From: Arthrobacter sp. JZ12
GTDB taxonomy: Bacteria; Actinomycetota; Actinomycetes; Actinomycetales; Micrococcaceae
NCBI RefSeq assembly: GCF_035189165.1
Contig: NZ_CP045246.1
Location: 1,674,001 to 1,738,000, forward strand
Direction of reading: 5' to 3'
DNA: 64,000 bases
In this document: positions 35,293-48,144 of the stretch, piece by piece
Numbering within the stretch: the stretch's first letter is position 1
How the letters are laid out: each line of letters begins with the position of its first letter
Position numbers and translations under genes: made by a program
Notes under the pieces: model-generated
What the model was told of the DNA's origin: nothing
What the model saw: the letters and a program-made list of their open reading frames with translations, nothing else
Databases searched by the model: none

Positions 35293-35877
35293 GTGTTTGG
35301 ACGAAAAAAAGACTCTGCCTCTGACGTAGCCACGCAAGCCCCTGCACCGGAAACGGCCGCTAGGGCCGTAGGCAAGGGAGCACCCACGCCGAAGCGCAGT
35401 GTCCAGGAAGCTGCCCGCAAGCGGCCGCTCGTGCCGAACGACAGGAAGGCTGCCCGCGAAGCCAACCGGCTCGCCCGCCGCGAGGCGCAGATCAAAATGC
35501 GCCAGGCGCTGGAGACCGGCGATGAGCGTCATCTGCCGTTCCGTGACAAGGGCCCGAACCGGCGCTACATTCGCGATTACGTCGATGCCCGCTGGAACAT
35601 CGCTGAGTTCCTGATGTTCGCTGCCCTGATCTTCGTCTTCCTGAGCTTCATTCCGAACCTCACCCTCCAGGGCTACGTCATGCTCGCCTTCTGGATCATC
35701 ATCGTCGCCGTGGTCGTGGACAGCATCGTGCTGCGGCGCAAGCTTCGGAAGCGGCTTACGGACAAGTTTGGTGGGGCCGCCCAGGGCGACCTCTGGTACG
35801 GCATCACGCGCGCCATGCAGATCCGGCGCCTGCGCCTCCCCAAGCCGCTGGTCGGCCGCGGCCAATACCCCGCCTAG
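35293..35877 (+). CDS. DUF3043 family membrane protein
   Basis: A 194-aa actinobacterial protein of unknown function. The N-terminal 90 residues are very basic and disordered (repeated Arg/Lys/Ala). Two membrane helices follow (about residues 113-131 and 136-155), then a short basic tail. The core RDKGPNRRYIRDYVDARWNIAEF is the DUF3043 signature. The GTG start is leaderless. A hairpin follows. Confidence 0.88.
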   Translation: MFGRKKDSASDVATQAPAPETAARAVGKGAPTPKRSVQEAARKRPLVPNDRKAAREANRLARREAQIKMRQALETGDERHLPFRDKGPNRRYIRDYVDARWNIAEFLMFAALIFVFLSFIPNLTLQGYVMLAFWIIIVAVVVDSIVLRRKLRKRLTDKFGGAAQGDLWYGITRAMQIRRLRLPKPLVGRGQYPA

Positions 35878-35902
35878 CCCTTCAACGGATTCGTCCAATA
35901 AA

Positions 35903-35948
35903 GAAGCGCCGGCGCGGACCAGATACGGTTCCGCTGCCGGCGCTTTCT
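35903..35948. terminator. Bidirectional terminator between the DUF3043 gene and pyrD
   Basis: GAAGCGCCGGC pairs with GCCGGCGCTTTC, with a bulged extension, between convergent genes. Confidence 0.7.
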
Positions 35949-36008
35949 CAATGCTGCAGGTCGGGCCTGCCCCGTCCGGGTCCGGCCGCTCGGATCAGGC
36001 CCGCGCGC

Positions 36009-37088
36009 CTACTTGGCCTCGACAGTTGCCCGGCGCTTGAGCGCCCGGTTGATCGACGAAGCCCAGAAGGGCCCCTCGTAGAGGAATGCGGTGTAGCCCT
36101 GCACCAGCGTTGCGCCGGCGTCCAGGCGGCGTTCGACGTCGTCAGCCGTTTCCACACCCCCCACGGAAATGAGCGCGAGTTCAGGTCCCACGGCCCGGCG
36201 CAGCCGGTTCAGCACCTCAAGGGAGCGCTCCTTCAGCGGGGCTCCGCTCAACCCGCCGACGCCATAAGACATGACCGTTTGGGTATCCGTGACGAGGTTC
36301 TCGCGGGTGATCGTGGTGTTGGTTGCAATGATGCCGTCCAGCCCGAGCTCGAGGGCAAGTGCAGCCACGTCGTCGATGTCCTCGTCGGTAAGGTCCGGTG
36401 CAATCTTCACCAACAGCGGCACATGCCGGCCGGCGCTCTCATCCGCTGCCTTTCGGACGGCAGTGAGCAAGGGACGCAGGGAACGCACGCTCTGAAGGAG
36501 ACGCAGCCCAGGAGTGTTCGGTGAGCTGACATTCACCACCAGGTAATCGGCGACCGGGGCGAGCGTCGACGCGGAAATCCTATAGTCGGAGATGGCGTCG
36601 CGAAGGTCGACATTCTTCGTCTTGCCGATATTGACGCCGATGACCGGCCGCCGGTTGGGATAGCGCCGCTCCAGGGTTCGCCGGGCAGCGGCGATGCGCG
36701 GTGCGACTGCCGCGGCGCCGTCGTTGTTGAAGCCCATCCGGTTGATGACTGCCCGGTCCTCCACCAGCCGGAAGAGCCGTGGCTTGGGATTACCGGGTTG
36801 GGCCTGCCCGGTGATGGTACCAACCTCGATATGACCGAAGCCGAGGTCCGTCAGAGCCGCAATGCCGTGCCCTTCCTTGTCGAATCCCGCAGCCAAGCCA
36901 AATGGAGACGGGAAGGTGACCCCGAAGGCAGTGGTCTCAAGAGCAGGTGCGGGTGCGGTCAGCTTGCGCAGAACCGCTCCTGCCGGCGTCGCGCCCGCCC
37001 ACCGGATCAACCGGAATCCGATCCGGTGTGCACGCTCAGGGTCCATGCCGCTGAAGACGATGCGGAAGAAGACGGGGTAGATACGCAT
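36009..37088 (-). CDS. pyrD: Dihydroorotate dehydrogenase (quinone), class 2
   Basis: Oxidises dihydroorotate to orotate and passes electrons to the menaquinone pool, linking pyrimidine synthesis to the respiratory chain. The 359-aa protein has the N-terminal membrane-associated helices of class 2 (residues 1-45), MGFNNDGAAAV, NVSSPNTPGLR with the catalytic Ser, IATNTT and GVGGLSGAPL for FMN binding. The ATG has a GAAGG ribosome binding site. Confidence 0.96.
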   Translation of the reverse strand: MRIYPVFFRIVFSGMDPERAHRIGFRLIRWAGATPAGAVLRKLTAPAPALETTAFGVTFPSPFGLAAGFDKEGHGIAALTDLGFGHIEVGTITGQAQPGNPKPRLFRLVEDRAVINRMGFNNDGAAAVAPRIAAARRTLERRYPNRRPVIGVNIGKTKNVDLRDAISDYRISASTLAPVADYLVVNVSSPNTPGLRLLQSVRSLRPLLTAVRKAADESAGRHVPLLVKIAPDLTDEDIDDVAALALELGLDGIIATNTTITRENLVTDTQTVMSYGVGGLSGAPLKERSLEVLNRLRRAVGPELALISVGGVETADDVERRLDAGATLVQGYTAFLYEGPFWASSINRALKRRATVEAK

Positions 37089-37141
37089 CCTTCAAAGTTG
37101 CCACGCTTGCCGCCCCTTCTCCAACTTGATGGGTGCATGGA

Positions 37142-37147
37142 TATCCT
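37142..37147 (+). promoter_or_regulatory. -10 element (TATCCT) of the hydrolase gene
   Basis: TATCCT ends 6 bases before ATG 37154 and lies downstream of the alternative ATG 37133, so it decides the start. Confidence 0.5.
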
Positions 37148-37153
37148 CAGGAC

Positions 37154-38236
37154 ATGGGGATCAACTGGCAGCCGGACCACCTCGGCGATGGATTCGCGCT
37201 GACCGAGCTCGACCTGGGTGCCGACGACGAGGGTCCCTGCGTTGCCACGCTCATCTCCTACACACCGCCCCTTCCCGACCTCAAGCCCGACCTGCGGAGC
37301 ACCGCACGCAGGGTGGTTCGGCGGGTCACGGGAGGCAATGAGCCGGCGGTTCCCGTGCAGGCCGTGCTGTATGTCCACGGGTGGAGCGACTACTTCTTCC
37401 AGCGGGAATTAGCCCGCTTCTTCACAGACAGGGGTATCGCCTTCTACGCCCTGGACCTGCGGAAGTACGGCCGCAGCCTCCGCGACTGGCAGACTCCCGG
37501 CTACGTGGGCGACCTCTCCGAGTACGACGACGACATCACCGCGGCACTAGATACCCTCAGCGCGGATGTGGTCGCCAAGACCGGCGCCGTGCCGACAGGC
37601 ATCACCCTCATGGCCCACTCGACCGGAGCCCTCATCGCCTCGCTCTGGGCCAACCGCTTCCCCGGGAGGGTTACGAGCCTGATCCTGAACAGTCCGTGGC
37701 TGGACGTGCAGGGCAGTTCCATTGTCCGAAGCACCACCCAGGGACTGCTGGAACCGATCACGCGGTTCCGGCCCAAAGCGCGCCTGAAGCTGCCCGAGTT
37801 CGGCTTCTACTGGCGCAGCATCAGTAATCAGGCGGACGGCGAATGGGAGCTGGACGGCCGGTGGCGGCCGCAGTTCGGTTTTCCCATCCGCGCCGGTTGG
37901 CTCACTGCCGTGCTTTCCGGCCACACCCAAGTGCGCAAGGGACTGGACATCGACGCGCCCGTGCTGGTCCTGGCCTCGTCAAAATCGACGATCAGTCCGG
38001 TGTGGAATGAGGCGATGCTTGCTTCCGACAGCGTGCTGGACGTGACTGTCATGACCCAGCGCGCGCTGCAGCTCGGCCGGCATGTGACGGTCTGCCGGTT
38101 CGACGGCGCCCTCCATGACACGCTGCTCTCGCCCGCACCCGTACGCGAACGGGTTTATGCCGAGCTGGAACGTTGGGTGCAGTGCTACACGCGCCCGATG
38201 GTGGATGCGGAAGCGGGACCAGCCGAGGGTCAATGA
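37154..38236 (+). CDS. Alpha/beta-hydrolase (serine aminopeptidase S33 / lysophospholipase-like)
   Basis: A 360-aa hydrolase of the alpha/beta fold. VLYVHGWSDYFFQ supplies the oxyanion region, MAHSTGALIAS is the nucleophile elbow (Ala replaces the first Gly of GxSxG), and HDTLLS near the C-terminus supplies the His. It resembles Hydrolase_4/monoglyceride-lipase-like proteins; the substrate is unknown. The first in-frame ATG is 21 bases upstream, but the leaderless -10 favours this one. Confidence 0.82.
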   Translation: MGINWQPDHLGDGFALTELDLGADDEGPCVATLISYTPPLPDLKPDLRSTARRVVRRVTGGNEPAVPVQAVLYVHGWSDYFFQRELARFFTDRGIAFYALDLRKYGRSLRDWQTPGYVGDLSEYDDDITAALDTLSADVVAKTGAVPTGITLMAHSTGALIASLWANRFPGRVTSLILNSPWLDVQGSSIVRSTTQGLLEPITRFRPKARLKLPEFGFYWRSISNQADGEWELDGRWRPQFGFPIRAGWLTAVLSGHTQVRKGLDIDAPVLVLASSKSTISPVWNEAMLASDSVLDVTVMTQRALQLGRHVTVCRFDGALHDTLLSPAPVRERVYAELERWVQCYTRPMVDAEAGPAEGQ

Positions 38237-38257
38237 TGACCGAAACGGCCAGAATCG

Positions 38258-39052
38258 TCAGGTGGCCTTCGCATGATCAACCGCGCCGCCGTAGCGTCGG
38301 TCGCGCGAGGCGTACTCCTCGACGGCTTTCCACAGCGTCCGGCGGTCGACGTCCGGCCAGAGGACGTCCATGAATACCATCTCGGCGTACGCTGCCTGCC
38401 ACAGCATGAAGTTCGACGTGCGCTGCTCACCCGAGGTGCGCAGGAACAGGTCCACATCGGGAAGGTCGGGTTCATCCAGGTAACGCTGCACCGTGCGCTC
38501 TGACACTGCTGAGGCCTTGAGCCGGCCTGCCGCCACGTCCTCCGCAATGGCGCGCGCGGCGTCCGCGATCTCGGCACGGCCGCCGTAATTCACGCACATG
38601 GTCAACGTGCAGACCGAATTTCCCCGCGTATATTCCTCCGCGGTCTCCAGCTCGTTGATCACCGATCGCCACAGTCGTGGGCGCCGGCCGGCCCACCGGA
38701 TCCGCACTCCCCACTCATTCAGCTGGTCGCGCTGGCGCCTTAGGACATCACGGCTGAAGCCCATGAGGAACCGGACCTCATCCGGTGATCGCTTCCAGTT
38801 CTCGGTCGAGAACGCGTAGACGGAGACGTGCCTGATACCGATGTCAATCGCACCGGCCACGACGTCCAACAGCGCAGCCTCACCCGCGCGGTGACCCTCC
38901 GTGCGCGGCAGGCCCCTCTGGTTTGCCCAACGCCCGTTACCGTCCATCACAATCGCGACGTGGTTGGGAACCAGCTCGGCGGGCAGCACCGGGGGTACCG
39001 CACCGCTGGGATGGGGCCAGGGCTGTAGCACCGTTCGGGGGAATGTTGTCAC
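38258..39052 (-). CDS. uppS: Isoprenyl transferase (cis-prenyl undecaprenyl/decaprenyl diphosphate synthase)
   Basis: Condenses isopentenyl diphosphate units into the long cis-polyprenyl carrier used for cell-wall synthesis. The 264-aa protein has the catalytic Asp motif [31 protein letters not shown] and [15 protein letters not shown]. The GTG start overlaps the recO stop (GTGA), giving a recO-uppS operon. Together with ppm it serves polyprenyl-phosphate metabolism. Confidence 0.95.
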   Translation of the reverse strand: MTTFPRTVLQPWPHPSGAVPPVLPAELVPNHVAIVMDGNGRWANQRGLPRTEGHRAGEAALLDVVAGAIDIGIRHVSVYAFSTENWKRSPDEVRFLMGFSRDVLRRQRDQLNEWGVRIRWAGRRPRLWRSVINELETAEEYTRGNSVCTLTMCVNYGGRAEIADAARAIAEDVAAGRLKASAVSERTVQRYLDEPDLPDVDLFLRTSGEQRTSNFMLWQAAYAEMVFMDVLWPDVDRRTLWKAVEEYASRDRRYGGAVDHAKAT

Positions 39053-39798
39053 ACGCGCTCCACATGCTTGAGGGACTTTACTGCTCGTTCCAAATGCCAC
39101 TGTACGTAAGCGGCCACCAGGCCCGCACTTTCCCGCCTCGCGGCGTCGTCGGATGCATCAGCGATGTCCCAGTTGCCGGAAAGCAACGCTCCGAGCAGTA
39201 TCATCGCGGCCGGCGACGGCGATGCTGACCCGGGTGGCCGGCAGTCCGGACAGACGGCGCCGCCCAGTGCGGCGGAGAAAGCGGAGTGGGGTCCCTCGGC
39301 TCCGCACCGCGCGCAACTGGTGAAGCTGGGGGCCCAGCCCGCTGTTGCCAGTGCACGAAGCAAGTACGAATCGAGGATGAGTTCGGCCGCGTGCAGCCCG
39401 CGGCTCAGTGCCGAAAACGCGCCGATCACCAGGGCGTACTGGGCACCTGCGGATTCGCCATCGGTGTCAGTCAGGCGCTCAGCTGTCTCCGCGATCGCTG
39501 CAGCTGCTGTATAGCGGGAGTAGTCGGATGCAATGTTCTGGGCGTACGCGCCCCGGGTCTGCGCCTGCGTCACGACATCGAGGGTTCTGCCCGAGACGAG
39601 CTGCAGGTCTACCGTCATGAACGGTTCTAGGCGGGCACCGAACTTGCTGCTGGTGCGCCTGATCCCTTTTGCAACGGCCCGAACCTGTCCGTGCTCACGG
39701 GTCAACAGGACGATGATCCTGTCGGCTTCGCCCAGCTTGTAGGTGCGCAGGACGACTCCCTCTGCGCGATAGGTCCGCGAGGCGAATGATCTGGCCAC
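39049..39798 (-). CDS. recO: DNA repair protein RecO
   Basis: Recombination mediator that loads RecA at gaps together with RecR. The 249-aa protein has an N-terminal OB-fold ([20 protein letters not shown]), a helical middle and a zinc finger with CARC and CPDC about 25 residues apart. The GTG start is set by the family N-terminus; upstream frame is unsupported. It lies 70 bases downstream of leuA and overlaps uppS by 4 bases. Confidence 0.94.
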   Translation of the reverse strand: MARSFASRTYRAEGVVLRTYKLGEADRIIVLLTREHGQVRAVAKGIRRTSSKFGARLEPFMTVDLQLVSGRTLDVVTQAQTRGAYAQNIASDYSRYTAAAAIAETAERLTDTDGESAGAQYALVIGAFSALSRGLHAAELILDSYLLRALATAGWAPSFTSCARCGAEGPHSAFSAALGGAVCPDCRPPGSASPSPAAMILLGALLSGNWDIADASDDAARRESAGLVAAYVQWHLERAVKSLKHVERV

Positions 39799-39868
39799 GC
39801 TCTCATTTTCCCATTCTTCAGTGGGGCGCGGCGCACGCGCCGCGCCCGACCGGGGTGGTGCCAGGAAA

Positions 39869-41701
<1,833 letters not shown>

Positions 41702-41712
41702 TCAATCAGTGA

Positions 41713-41769
41713 CTAGCCAGTCGGTTGAGCCCCGCCACGGCAGCTAAGAAGGAGCAGCTCTGCGCGCAC
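41713..41769 (-). CDS. leuL: leuA leader peptide (LeuL), 18 aa
   Basis: A GTG-initiated frame of 18 codons reads VRAELLLLSCRGGAQPTG, with four consecutive Leu codons (CTG CTC CTT CTT) at positions 5-8. It ends 113 bases before leuA on the same strand. Leucine-rich leader peptides upstream of leuA are known in actinobacteria as ribosome-mediated attenuators: scarce charged tRNA-Leu would stall the ribosome and favour leuA expression. A TAGTGT -10 lies 6 bases before the GTG, so the leader may be leaderless. Several GTTG/CAAC elements downstream allow alternative hairpins. Confidence 0.75.
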   Translation of the reverse strand: MRAELLLLSCRGGAQPTG

Positions 41770-41775
41770 CCTTCA

Positions 41776-41781
41776 ACACTA
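41776..41781 (-). promoter_or_regulatory. -10 element (TAGTGT) of the leuL-leuA transcript
   Basis: TAGTGT on the minus strand ends 6 bases before the leuL GTG. No clear -35 is seen. The plus-strand -10 of the M13 peptidase gene (TAGGAT, 41791-41796) is close by. Confidence 0.4.
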
Positions 41782-41824
41782 GCACGCCCCTAGGATGAGA
41801 GGACGCACCAACAAAGGAGCCCAC

Positions 41825-43774
41825 GTGACCGCTGCCGGCATTGACCTTGCCAATGTAGATCCCGACGTCCGCCCACAGGATGACCTCTTCCGCCACGTCA
41901 ACGGCGGCTGGCTGAAAAAGACGCCGATCCCCGACGATCGACCCCGGGAAGGTTCCTTCTCGCAGTTGGCCGATGCCGCAGAAATCGCGGTCCGCGAGAT
42001 CATTGAGGATGCCGCTGATGACCCCGACAACACCGGCGACCGCTTCCGGATGGGCACCCTCTACGCCGATTTCATGAACACGGACCGGATCAATGCGCAA
42101 GGCAGCTCCCCTGTCCGTCCGGTTCTCGATGCCATTGACAGCGTCACCTCGGTCAGCGAATTCGTCCGACTGGATGCCGAGCTGACCCGCTCGGGAGCAG
42201 CGGGTCTTGTGCTGCCATACGTCAGCAACGACGCCGGTAACCCGGACCGGTACCTGCTGCACCTGTATCAGTCCGGACTAGGGCTGCCCGATGAGTCCTA
42301 CTACCGGGAGGAGAAGTTCGAAGAAGCGCGCATCGGCTATGCAGCCCTGTTATCCCGTCTCTTCGAGCTGGCGGACCTGCCTGATAGCCGGGCCGCTGCC
42401 GCTGGAGTCTTCGATCTCGAGACCCGGCTGGCAGCGTCGCATATGGATACCGTCACGAGGCGCAACCCACAGGCGACCTACAATCTGCGGCGGACCGTCG
42501 ACCTCGCCTCTGAATCCGGGCTGTTCGAAGTCTGGCTAGCCGAACTCACTGTAGGTACGGACCTGCCTGCCGAACTCATCATCAACCAGCCGGGCTACCT
42601 CTCGGCCATGCTGAAACTGGTTGAAAGTGAACCTCTAAGCGTCTGGAAGAACTGGCTCGCTGCTCGGGTACTGCTCCAGGCTGCGCCGTTCCTAAGCGAC
42701 GATTTCGTCAGTGCCCACTTCGCCTTCTACGGGACAGCCCTGAGTGGAACACCCAAGCTGAAGGACCGCTGGAAGCGAGGTGTCGCCGTCGTCGAAGGCG
42801 CCCTGGGAGAAGCCGTTGGCCGGCAGTACGTCGAACGCCACTTCCCGGAGTCGCACAAGGCAAAGATGCGCCAACTGGTGGAGAACCTGCTGGCCGCCTA
42901 CCACGAGCGCATTGAGCGCCTCGACTGGATGAGCGCGGAAACGCGCGGACGCGCCCTGGAGAAGCTGCGGCTGTTTACCACGAAGATCGGCTACCCCGAA
43001 CGCTGGATCGACTACTCCTCCCTAAATATCGTTCCCGGAGACCTGGTCGGCAACGTGCAGCGGGCGACCGCCTTCGAGACGGCGCGGCAGTTGGCGAAAC
43101 TGGGAGGGCCGATTGACCGAGAGGAATGGCATCTCACGCCGCAGACCGTCAACGCCTACTACATGCCGACAATGAATGAGATTGTGTTCCCCGCGGCGAT
43201 CCTACAACCACCCTTCTTCGATGCCGAGGCGGACCCCGCTGCCAACTATGGAGCAATCGGCGCTGTCATCGGGCACGAGATCGGGCATGGCTTCGACGAC
43301 CAGGGCTCGCAGTTCGACGGAACCGGTGCTCTCCACAACTGGTGGACCGAGGCCGACCGGGAAGCCTTCGAAGGCCTCACCGAGCGGCTTGTCACTCAGT
43401 ATGCCGAGCTTGCACCCACCGAGGCACCTGACCATCCGGTGAATGGCAAGCTGACCCTCGGGGAGAACATCGGTGATCTTGGCGGGCTGGGCATCGCCCT
43501 TGCCGCTTATTTGATCAGCCTCGAAGGCTCGGAACCGCCCGTCATCGACGGGCTGACCGGATTGCAGCGGTTCTTCTACTCGTGGGCCGAATGCTGGCGC
43601 CAGAACATCCGTCCGGAGGAGGCGGCACGCCGCATCGCAATCGATCCGCACTCCCCGAACGAGTTCCGCTGCAACCAGGTTGTACGGAACCTCGACGAGT
43701 TCCACGACGCCTTCAACGTCACGCCCGGTGACGGGCTGTGGCTTGCACCCTCGGAGCGCGTCCGGATCTGGTAG
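41825..43774 (+). CDS. pepO: M13-family zinc endopeptidase (PepO/neprilysin-like)
   Basis: A 649-aa metallopeptidase of the neprilysin type without a signal peptide or membrane helix, so cytoplasmic or exported by another route. Zinc and catalytic motifs: VIGHEIGHGFDDQG (HExxH) and ENIGDLGG (third ligand Glu); NAYYMPTMNEIVFP is the substrate-binding stretch. The GTG with an AAGGAG ribosome binding site is used; an ATG 30 bases upstream overlaps the -10 (TAGGAT) and is unlikely. It is convergent with the LCP gene, 3 bases apart. Confidence 0.93.
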   Translation: MTAAGIDLANVDPDVRPQDDLFRHVNGGWLKKTPIPDDRPREGSFSQLADAAEIAVREIIEDAADDPDNTGDRFRMGTLYADFMNTDRINAQGSSPVRPVLDAIDSVTSVSEFVRLDAELTRSGAAGLVLPYVSNDAGNPDRYLLHLYQSGLGLPDESYYREEKFEEARIGYAALLSRLFELADLPDSRAAAAGVFDLETRLAASHMDTVTRRNPQATYNLRRTVDLASESGLFEVWLAELTVGTDLPAELIINQPGYLSAMLKLVESEPLSVWKNWLAARVLLQAAPFLSDDFVSAHFAFYGTALSGTPKLKDRWKRGVAVVEGALGEAVGRQYVERHFPESHKAKMRQLVENLLAAYHERIERLDWMSAETRGRALEKLRLFTTKIGYPERWIDYSSLNIVPGDLVGNVQRATAFETARQLAKLGGPIDREEWHLTPQTVNAYYMPTMNEIVFPAAILQPPFFDAEADPAANYGAIGAVIGHEIGHGFDDQGSQFDGTGALHNWWTEADREAFEGLTERLVTQYAELAPTEAPDHPVNGKLTLGENIGDLGGLGIALAAYLISLEGSEPPVIDGLTGLQRFFYSWAECWRQNIRPEEAARRIAIDPHSPNEFRCNQVVRNLDEFHDAFNVTPGDGLWLAPSERVRIW

Positions 43775-43777
43775 CGA

Positions 43778-45316
43778 TCAGGACTGGCAGGTTACCTGCG
43801 CGGCCGTCTGGCCGCGCAGGCCGCCGGTCACCGTCTCGGCCTCCATCACGTCACCCTCGGTGAAGTCGCTACCTACTGACAACTCCAGGCCGATCGTGGT
43901 GCCGCTCGAGATCACCTGCACATCGCTCAAACCGAACAACTCCGCCACGAAGGGTGCAATGCCCTCGTAACCCGGGCCGACGAAGAGCTGGGTAGCCGGA
44001 CGCTCGTCCGCTTCCTGCACCGCAGCCTGCGTGTAGCCCTCGCCCAGCAGGATCTCCTGCAGTTCCTCGCCGCGCCCGCTCTCACCTGACGCGTCGAGGA
44101 CGGTCACCGGTACCAATGCAGGATCAAACCCAAGCTCGGTCGGTGTCGGTTCGGGTTCAGGTTCGGGTTCAGGCTCAGGGGCGGGTTCCGGTGTTCCGGA
44201 AGCATCCGGGCTGGGCTCGGCGCTCGGCGAGGGAGTGGGTTCCTCCGCTGGTTCCGTGATGTCGCGGTCTTCGCGCAGAGCCTCGAACAGGTCGTCCGCC
44301 TTGCCTTCATCAAGTACCAAACGGTTGGGATCCGGCTCGTACGGGATCACCGGCACAGTCACGAGCGCCACGTTGCCCAAATCCACTGACTGCAGCCGCC
44401 CGGCGAGTTTCAGCAGTTCGGGGATCTCCGAAAGACGCTCATCGACCGTCAGGTTGCTGGTGACCGCCTCGGCGATCGAGTAGAGGCGCGGGATGTTCGT
44501 AAGGGTGCCCTCCTCCTTCACCTTTCGGGCCAACGAGGCCATGAACGACTGCTGGGCGCGGATGCGACCTTCGTCTCCGCCACTGCCGAAGGCGTGTCGG
44601 GTGCGCAGGAAGGCAAGCGCCTCTTCCCCCTCGACCTCGCTGGTTCCAGCGGGCAGCTGAAGTCCCGAGTACTCGTCTTCCACCGCCTGGTTGACGCAAA
44701 CCTCGACGCCGCCCACCGCACGGGACAGCTCGGTAACGGCATTGAAATCGGCCATCATGAAGTGATCGACCTGCAGTCCGGTGAGTTCGTTGAGGGCGGC
44801 CACCGTGCACCCGGGGCCCCCGTTGGAGAGCGAGCTGTTGAGCTGTCCCAACGCCATCGGCTCGCTGGTGTTACCGGACCTTGGGTCCTCGCAGGCGGGC
44901 AGCGGTACGAGGAGGTCCCGGGGGAAGCTGACCAGGTTCACATTGCTCCTGTCGGCTGACATGGTCAGGAGCATCATTACGTCGGCCTTCGCTTCTTCGT
45001 CCACCCCGTCGCCGCCGGCGCCGTCACCGCGTGAGTCGCTTCCGATGATCACGATCTGGACCGGATCCTTGCTCAGGTCCACCGGTAATTGTTCCTCGTC
45101 ACCCGTGGCAAGGTTCAGCGGCTCAGTCAGTACGTTGGACTGCAGACGGAAAAGCGTGACCGCAGCGATACCGACAACGCCCACAAGCACTGCGACGAGC
45201 GTGATTGCCACGATCTGCAGGCCTCGAGGCCTTCCGCCCCTGCCAAGATGCCGTCCGCCGGCCCCAACGCGGATACCGTTCGGGGCTCCAGCCGGCTCAC
45301 CGCCGGGTTGACTCAT
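43778..45316 (-). CDS. LytR-CpsA-Psr (LCP) family cell-wall glycopolymer ligase
   Basis: Attaches teichoic-acid-like or arabinogalactan-type polymers to peptidoglycan from polyprenyl-linked precursors. A single membrane helix (about residues 35-58) anchors a surface LCP domain (about 85-290) with IVIIGSDSRGDGAG, NLVSFPRDLLVPLP and LAFLRTRHAFGSGGDEGRIRAQQ, supplying the conserved Arg/Asp residues. A low-complexity Pro/Glu linker (about 355-400) leads to a C-terminal LytR_C domain. Length is 512 aa. It depends on the lipid carrier made by uppS. Confidence 0.93.
   Translation of the reverse strand: MSQPGGEPAGAPNGIRVGAGGRHLGRGGRPRGLQIVAITLVAVLVGVVGIAAVTLFRLQSNVLTEPLNLATGDEEQLPVDLSKDPVQIVIIGSDSRGDGAGGDGVDEEAKADVMMLLTMSADRSNVNLVSFPRDLLVPLPACEDPRSGNTSEPMALGQLNSSLSNGGPGCTVAALNELTGLQVDHFMMADFNAVTELSRAVGGVEVCVNQAVEDEYSGLQLPAGTSEVEGEEALAFLRTRHAFGSGGDEGRIRAQQSFMASLARKVKEEGTLTNIPRLYSIAEAVTSNLTVDERLSEIPELLKLAGRLQSVDLGNVALVTVPVIPYEPDPNRLVLDEGKADDLFEALREDRDITEPAEEPTPSPSAEPSPDASGTPEPAPEPEPEPEPEPTPTELGFDPALVPVTVLDASGESGRGEELQEILLGEGYTQAAVQEADERPATQLFVGPGYEGIAPFVAELFGLSDVQVISSGTTIGLELSVGSDFTEGDVMEAETVTGGLRGQTAAQVTCQS
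44140..44240. repeat. Imperfect short tandem repeats coding a Pro-Glu linker
   Basis: Units of 6 bases close to GGTTCG/GGTTCA repeat within the LCP gene and encode the PEPEPE linker between its two surface domains. Repeat number could vary between strains. Confidence 0.6.
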
Positions 45317-45411
45317 GACGCTTGGACCTTTCGGATCGGAAGAAAGCTCGTGGGCCCGGAGTACGCGGGCATCTGTAGCTCAACGTTCAATTGTGGCGAG
45401 AAGTGCCGGGA

Positions 45412-46337
45412 CTAGAAACCAAGGCGGACCAGTTGTTTCGGATCGCGCTGCCAGTCCTTCGCGATCTTCACATGCAGATCGAGGTAGATCTTGGTACCGA
45501 GGAGTGCTTCAATCCCCTTCCTCGCGGCCGTACCCACCTCACGGAGCCGTGCTCCGCCCTTGCCGATGATGATCGCTTTCTGCGAGGGACGCTCCACGTA
45601 GAGGTTCACGCGCACATCCAGCAGCGGGTTGTCTTCCGGCCTGCCCTCGCGGGGGACGATCTCCTCCACGACCACGGCCAGCGAATGCGGCAGTTCGTCG
45701 CGGACGCCCTCGAGGGCGGCTTCCCGAACAAGCTCGGCAACCATGACTGCGGCCGGCTCGTCCGTCAGCTCGCCGTCCGGATAGAGCGGCGGCGATTCGG
45801 GCATGTGGGAGGCGAAAACATTTGCCACAGTTGTCACCTGGTAGCCGTCCACGGCTGAGACCGGCACGACGTCGGCCCAGCCCTCGCCGCCAAGCACCTC
45901 GCGGCCCAGCTCGGTGACCGCGAGCAGCTGCCGGGCCAGTGCATCCCTGGGCACGAGGTCGGCTTTGGTGACAACCGCGATGATGGGCTTGCGCTTGAGC
46001 TGTGCCAGCTGGGCGGCGATGAAGCGGTCCCCTGGCCCAACCTGCTCATTGGCGGGCAGGCAGAATCCGATGGCATCGACTTCGGCGAGCGTGTCTGCCA
46101 CCAGATCGTTCAGGCGCTGGCCCAGGAGGGTCCGCGGCCGATGCAGTCCCGGTGTGTCCACGAGAATGAGCTGGGCATCCTCCCGATGCACGATCCCACG
46201 GATGGTATGGCGAGTTGTTTGGGGCTTGGCGGAGGTGATCGCAACCTTCTGCCCCACAAGGGCATTGGTAAGCGTGGATTTGCCGGCGTTGGGTCGGCCT
46301 ACCAGCGAGATAAATCCGGCGCGGTACTCCTGCGTAT

Positions 46338-46341
<4 letters not shown>
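45412..46341 (-). CDS. era: GTPase Era
   Basis: Binds 16S rRNA and helps 30S subunit maturation. The 309-aa protein has G1 GRPNAGKSTL, G3 DTPGLHRP and G4 TKAD, then a C-terminal KH domain with IIGKGGARLREVG for RNA binding. Its ATG overlaps the stop of the upstream CNNM gene (ATGA), making it the last gene of a phoH-ybeY-cnnm-era operon; YbeY and Era act in the same rRNA maturation process. Confidence 0.96.
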
Positions 46342-47654
<1,313 letters not shown>

Positions 47655-47670
47655 CTGTGACGCTTCGTAA

Positions 47671-48144
47671 TCACTGGGTGGTTTCGCGGGGTGCGTCCCG
47701 CCCAAGGAAGTCGGCGAGGAGTTGCCGCTGAAGACCGAACATCTCCTTCTCCTCTTCCGGCTCCGCATGGTCGAAGCCGAGCAGATGCAGCATGCCGTGC
47801 GTTGTCAGCAGCAGCAGTTCCTCCTGCATGCTGTGCCCCGCCTTCTCAGCCTGGGAAATGGCCACTTCCGGGCACAGCACAACATCCCCGAGGATCCCGG
47901 ACCCGGTTGGGCGGGCCGCTGTACCGGGGCGCAGTTCATCCATCGGAAACGAGAGCACGTCCGTTGGTCCCGGCTCATCCATCCATTCGATGTGCAGTCT
48001 CTCCATCGCCTCCGTATCGACGAGGATGATGGACAGATCGGACTCGGGGTGAACGTAAAGACTGTCGAGCACATGGCGTCCCAGGCGGACCAATGACTCC
48101 TCATCGACCTGCACGCCGGACTCATTGTTTATTTCGATGCTCAC
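47671..48144 (-). CDS. ybeY: Endoribonuclease YbeY
   Basis: Zinc-dependent RNase that matures 16S rRNA and takes part in ribosome quality control. The 157-aa protein carries the family signature HGMLHLLGFDHAE (three His ligands) near residue 120. The GTG start overlaps the phoH stop (GTGA). Its operon with phoH and era is conserved across bacteria. Confidence 0.95.
   Translation of the reverse strand: MSIEINNESGVQVDEESLVRLGRHVLDSLYVHPESDLSIILVDTEAMERLHIEWMDEPGPTDVLSFPMDELRPGTAARPTGSGILGDVVLCPEVAISQAEKAGHSMQEELLLLTTHGMLHLLGFDHAEPEEEKEMFGLQRQLLADFLGRDAPRETTQ

Noticed and set aside
44140..44240. Short repeats that might suggest a CRISPR or VNTR
   Set aside because: Six-base imperfect units encode a Pro-Glu linker in frame; no spacer structure. 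Kept only as a coding repeat.
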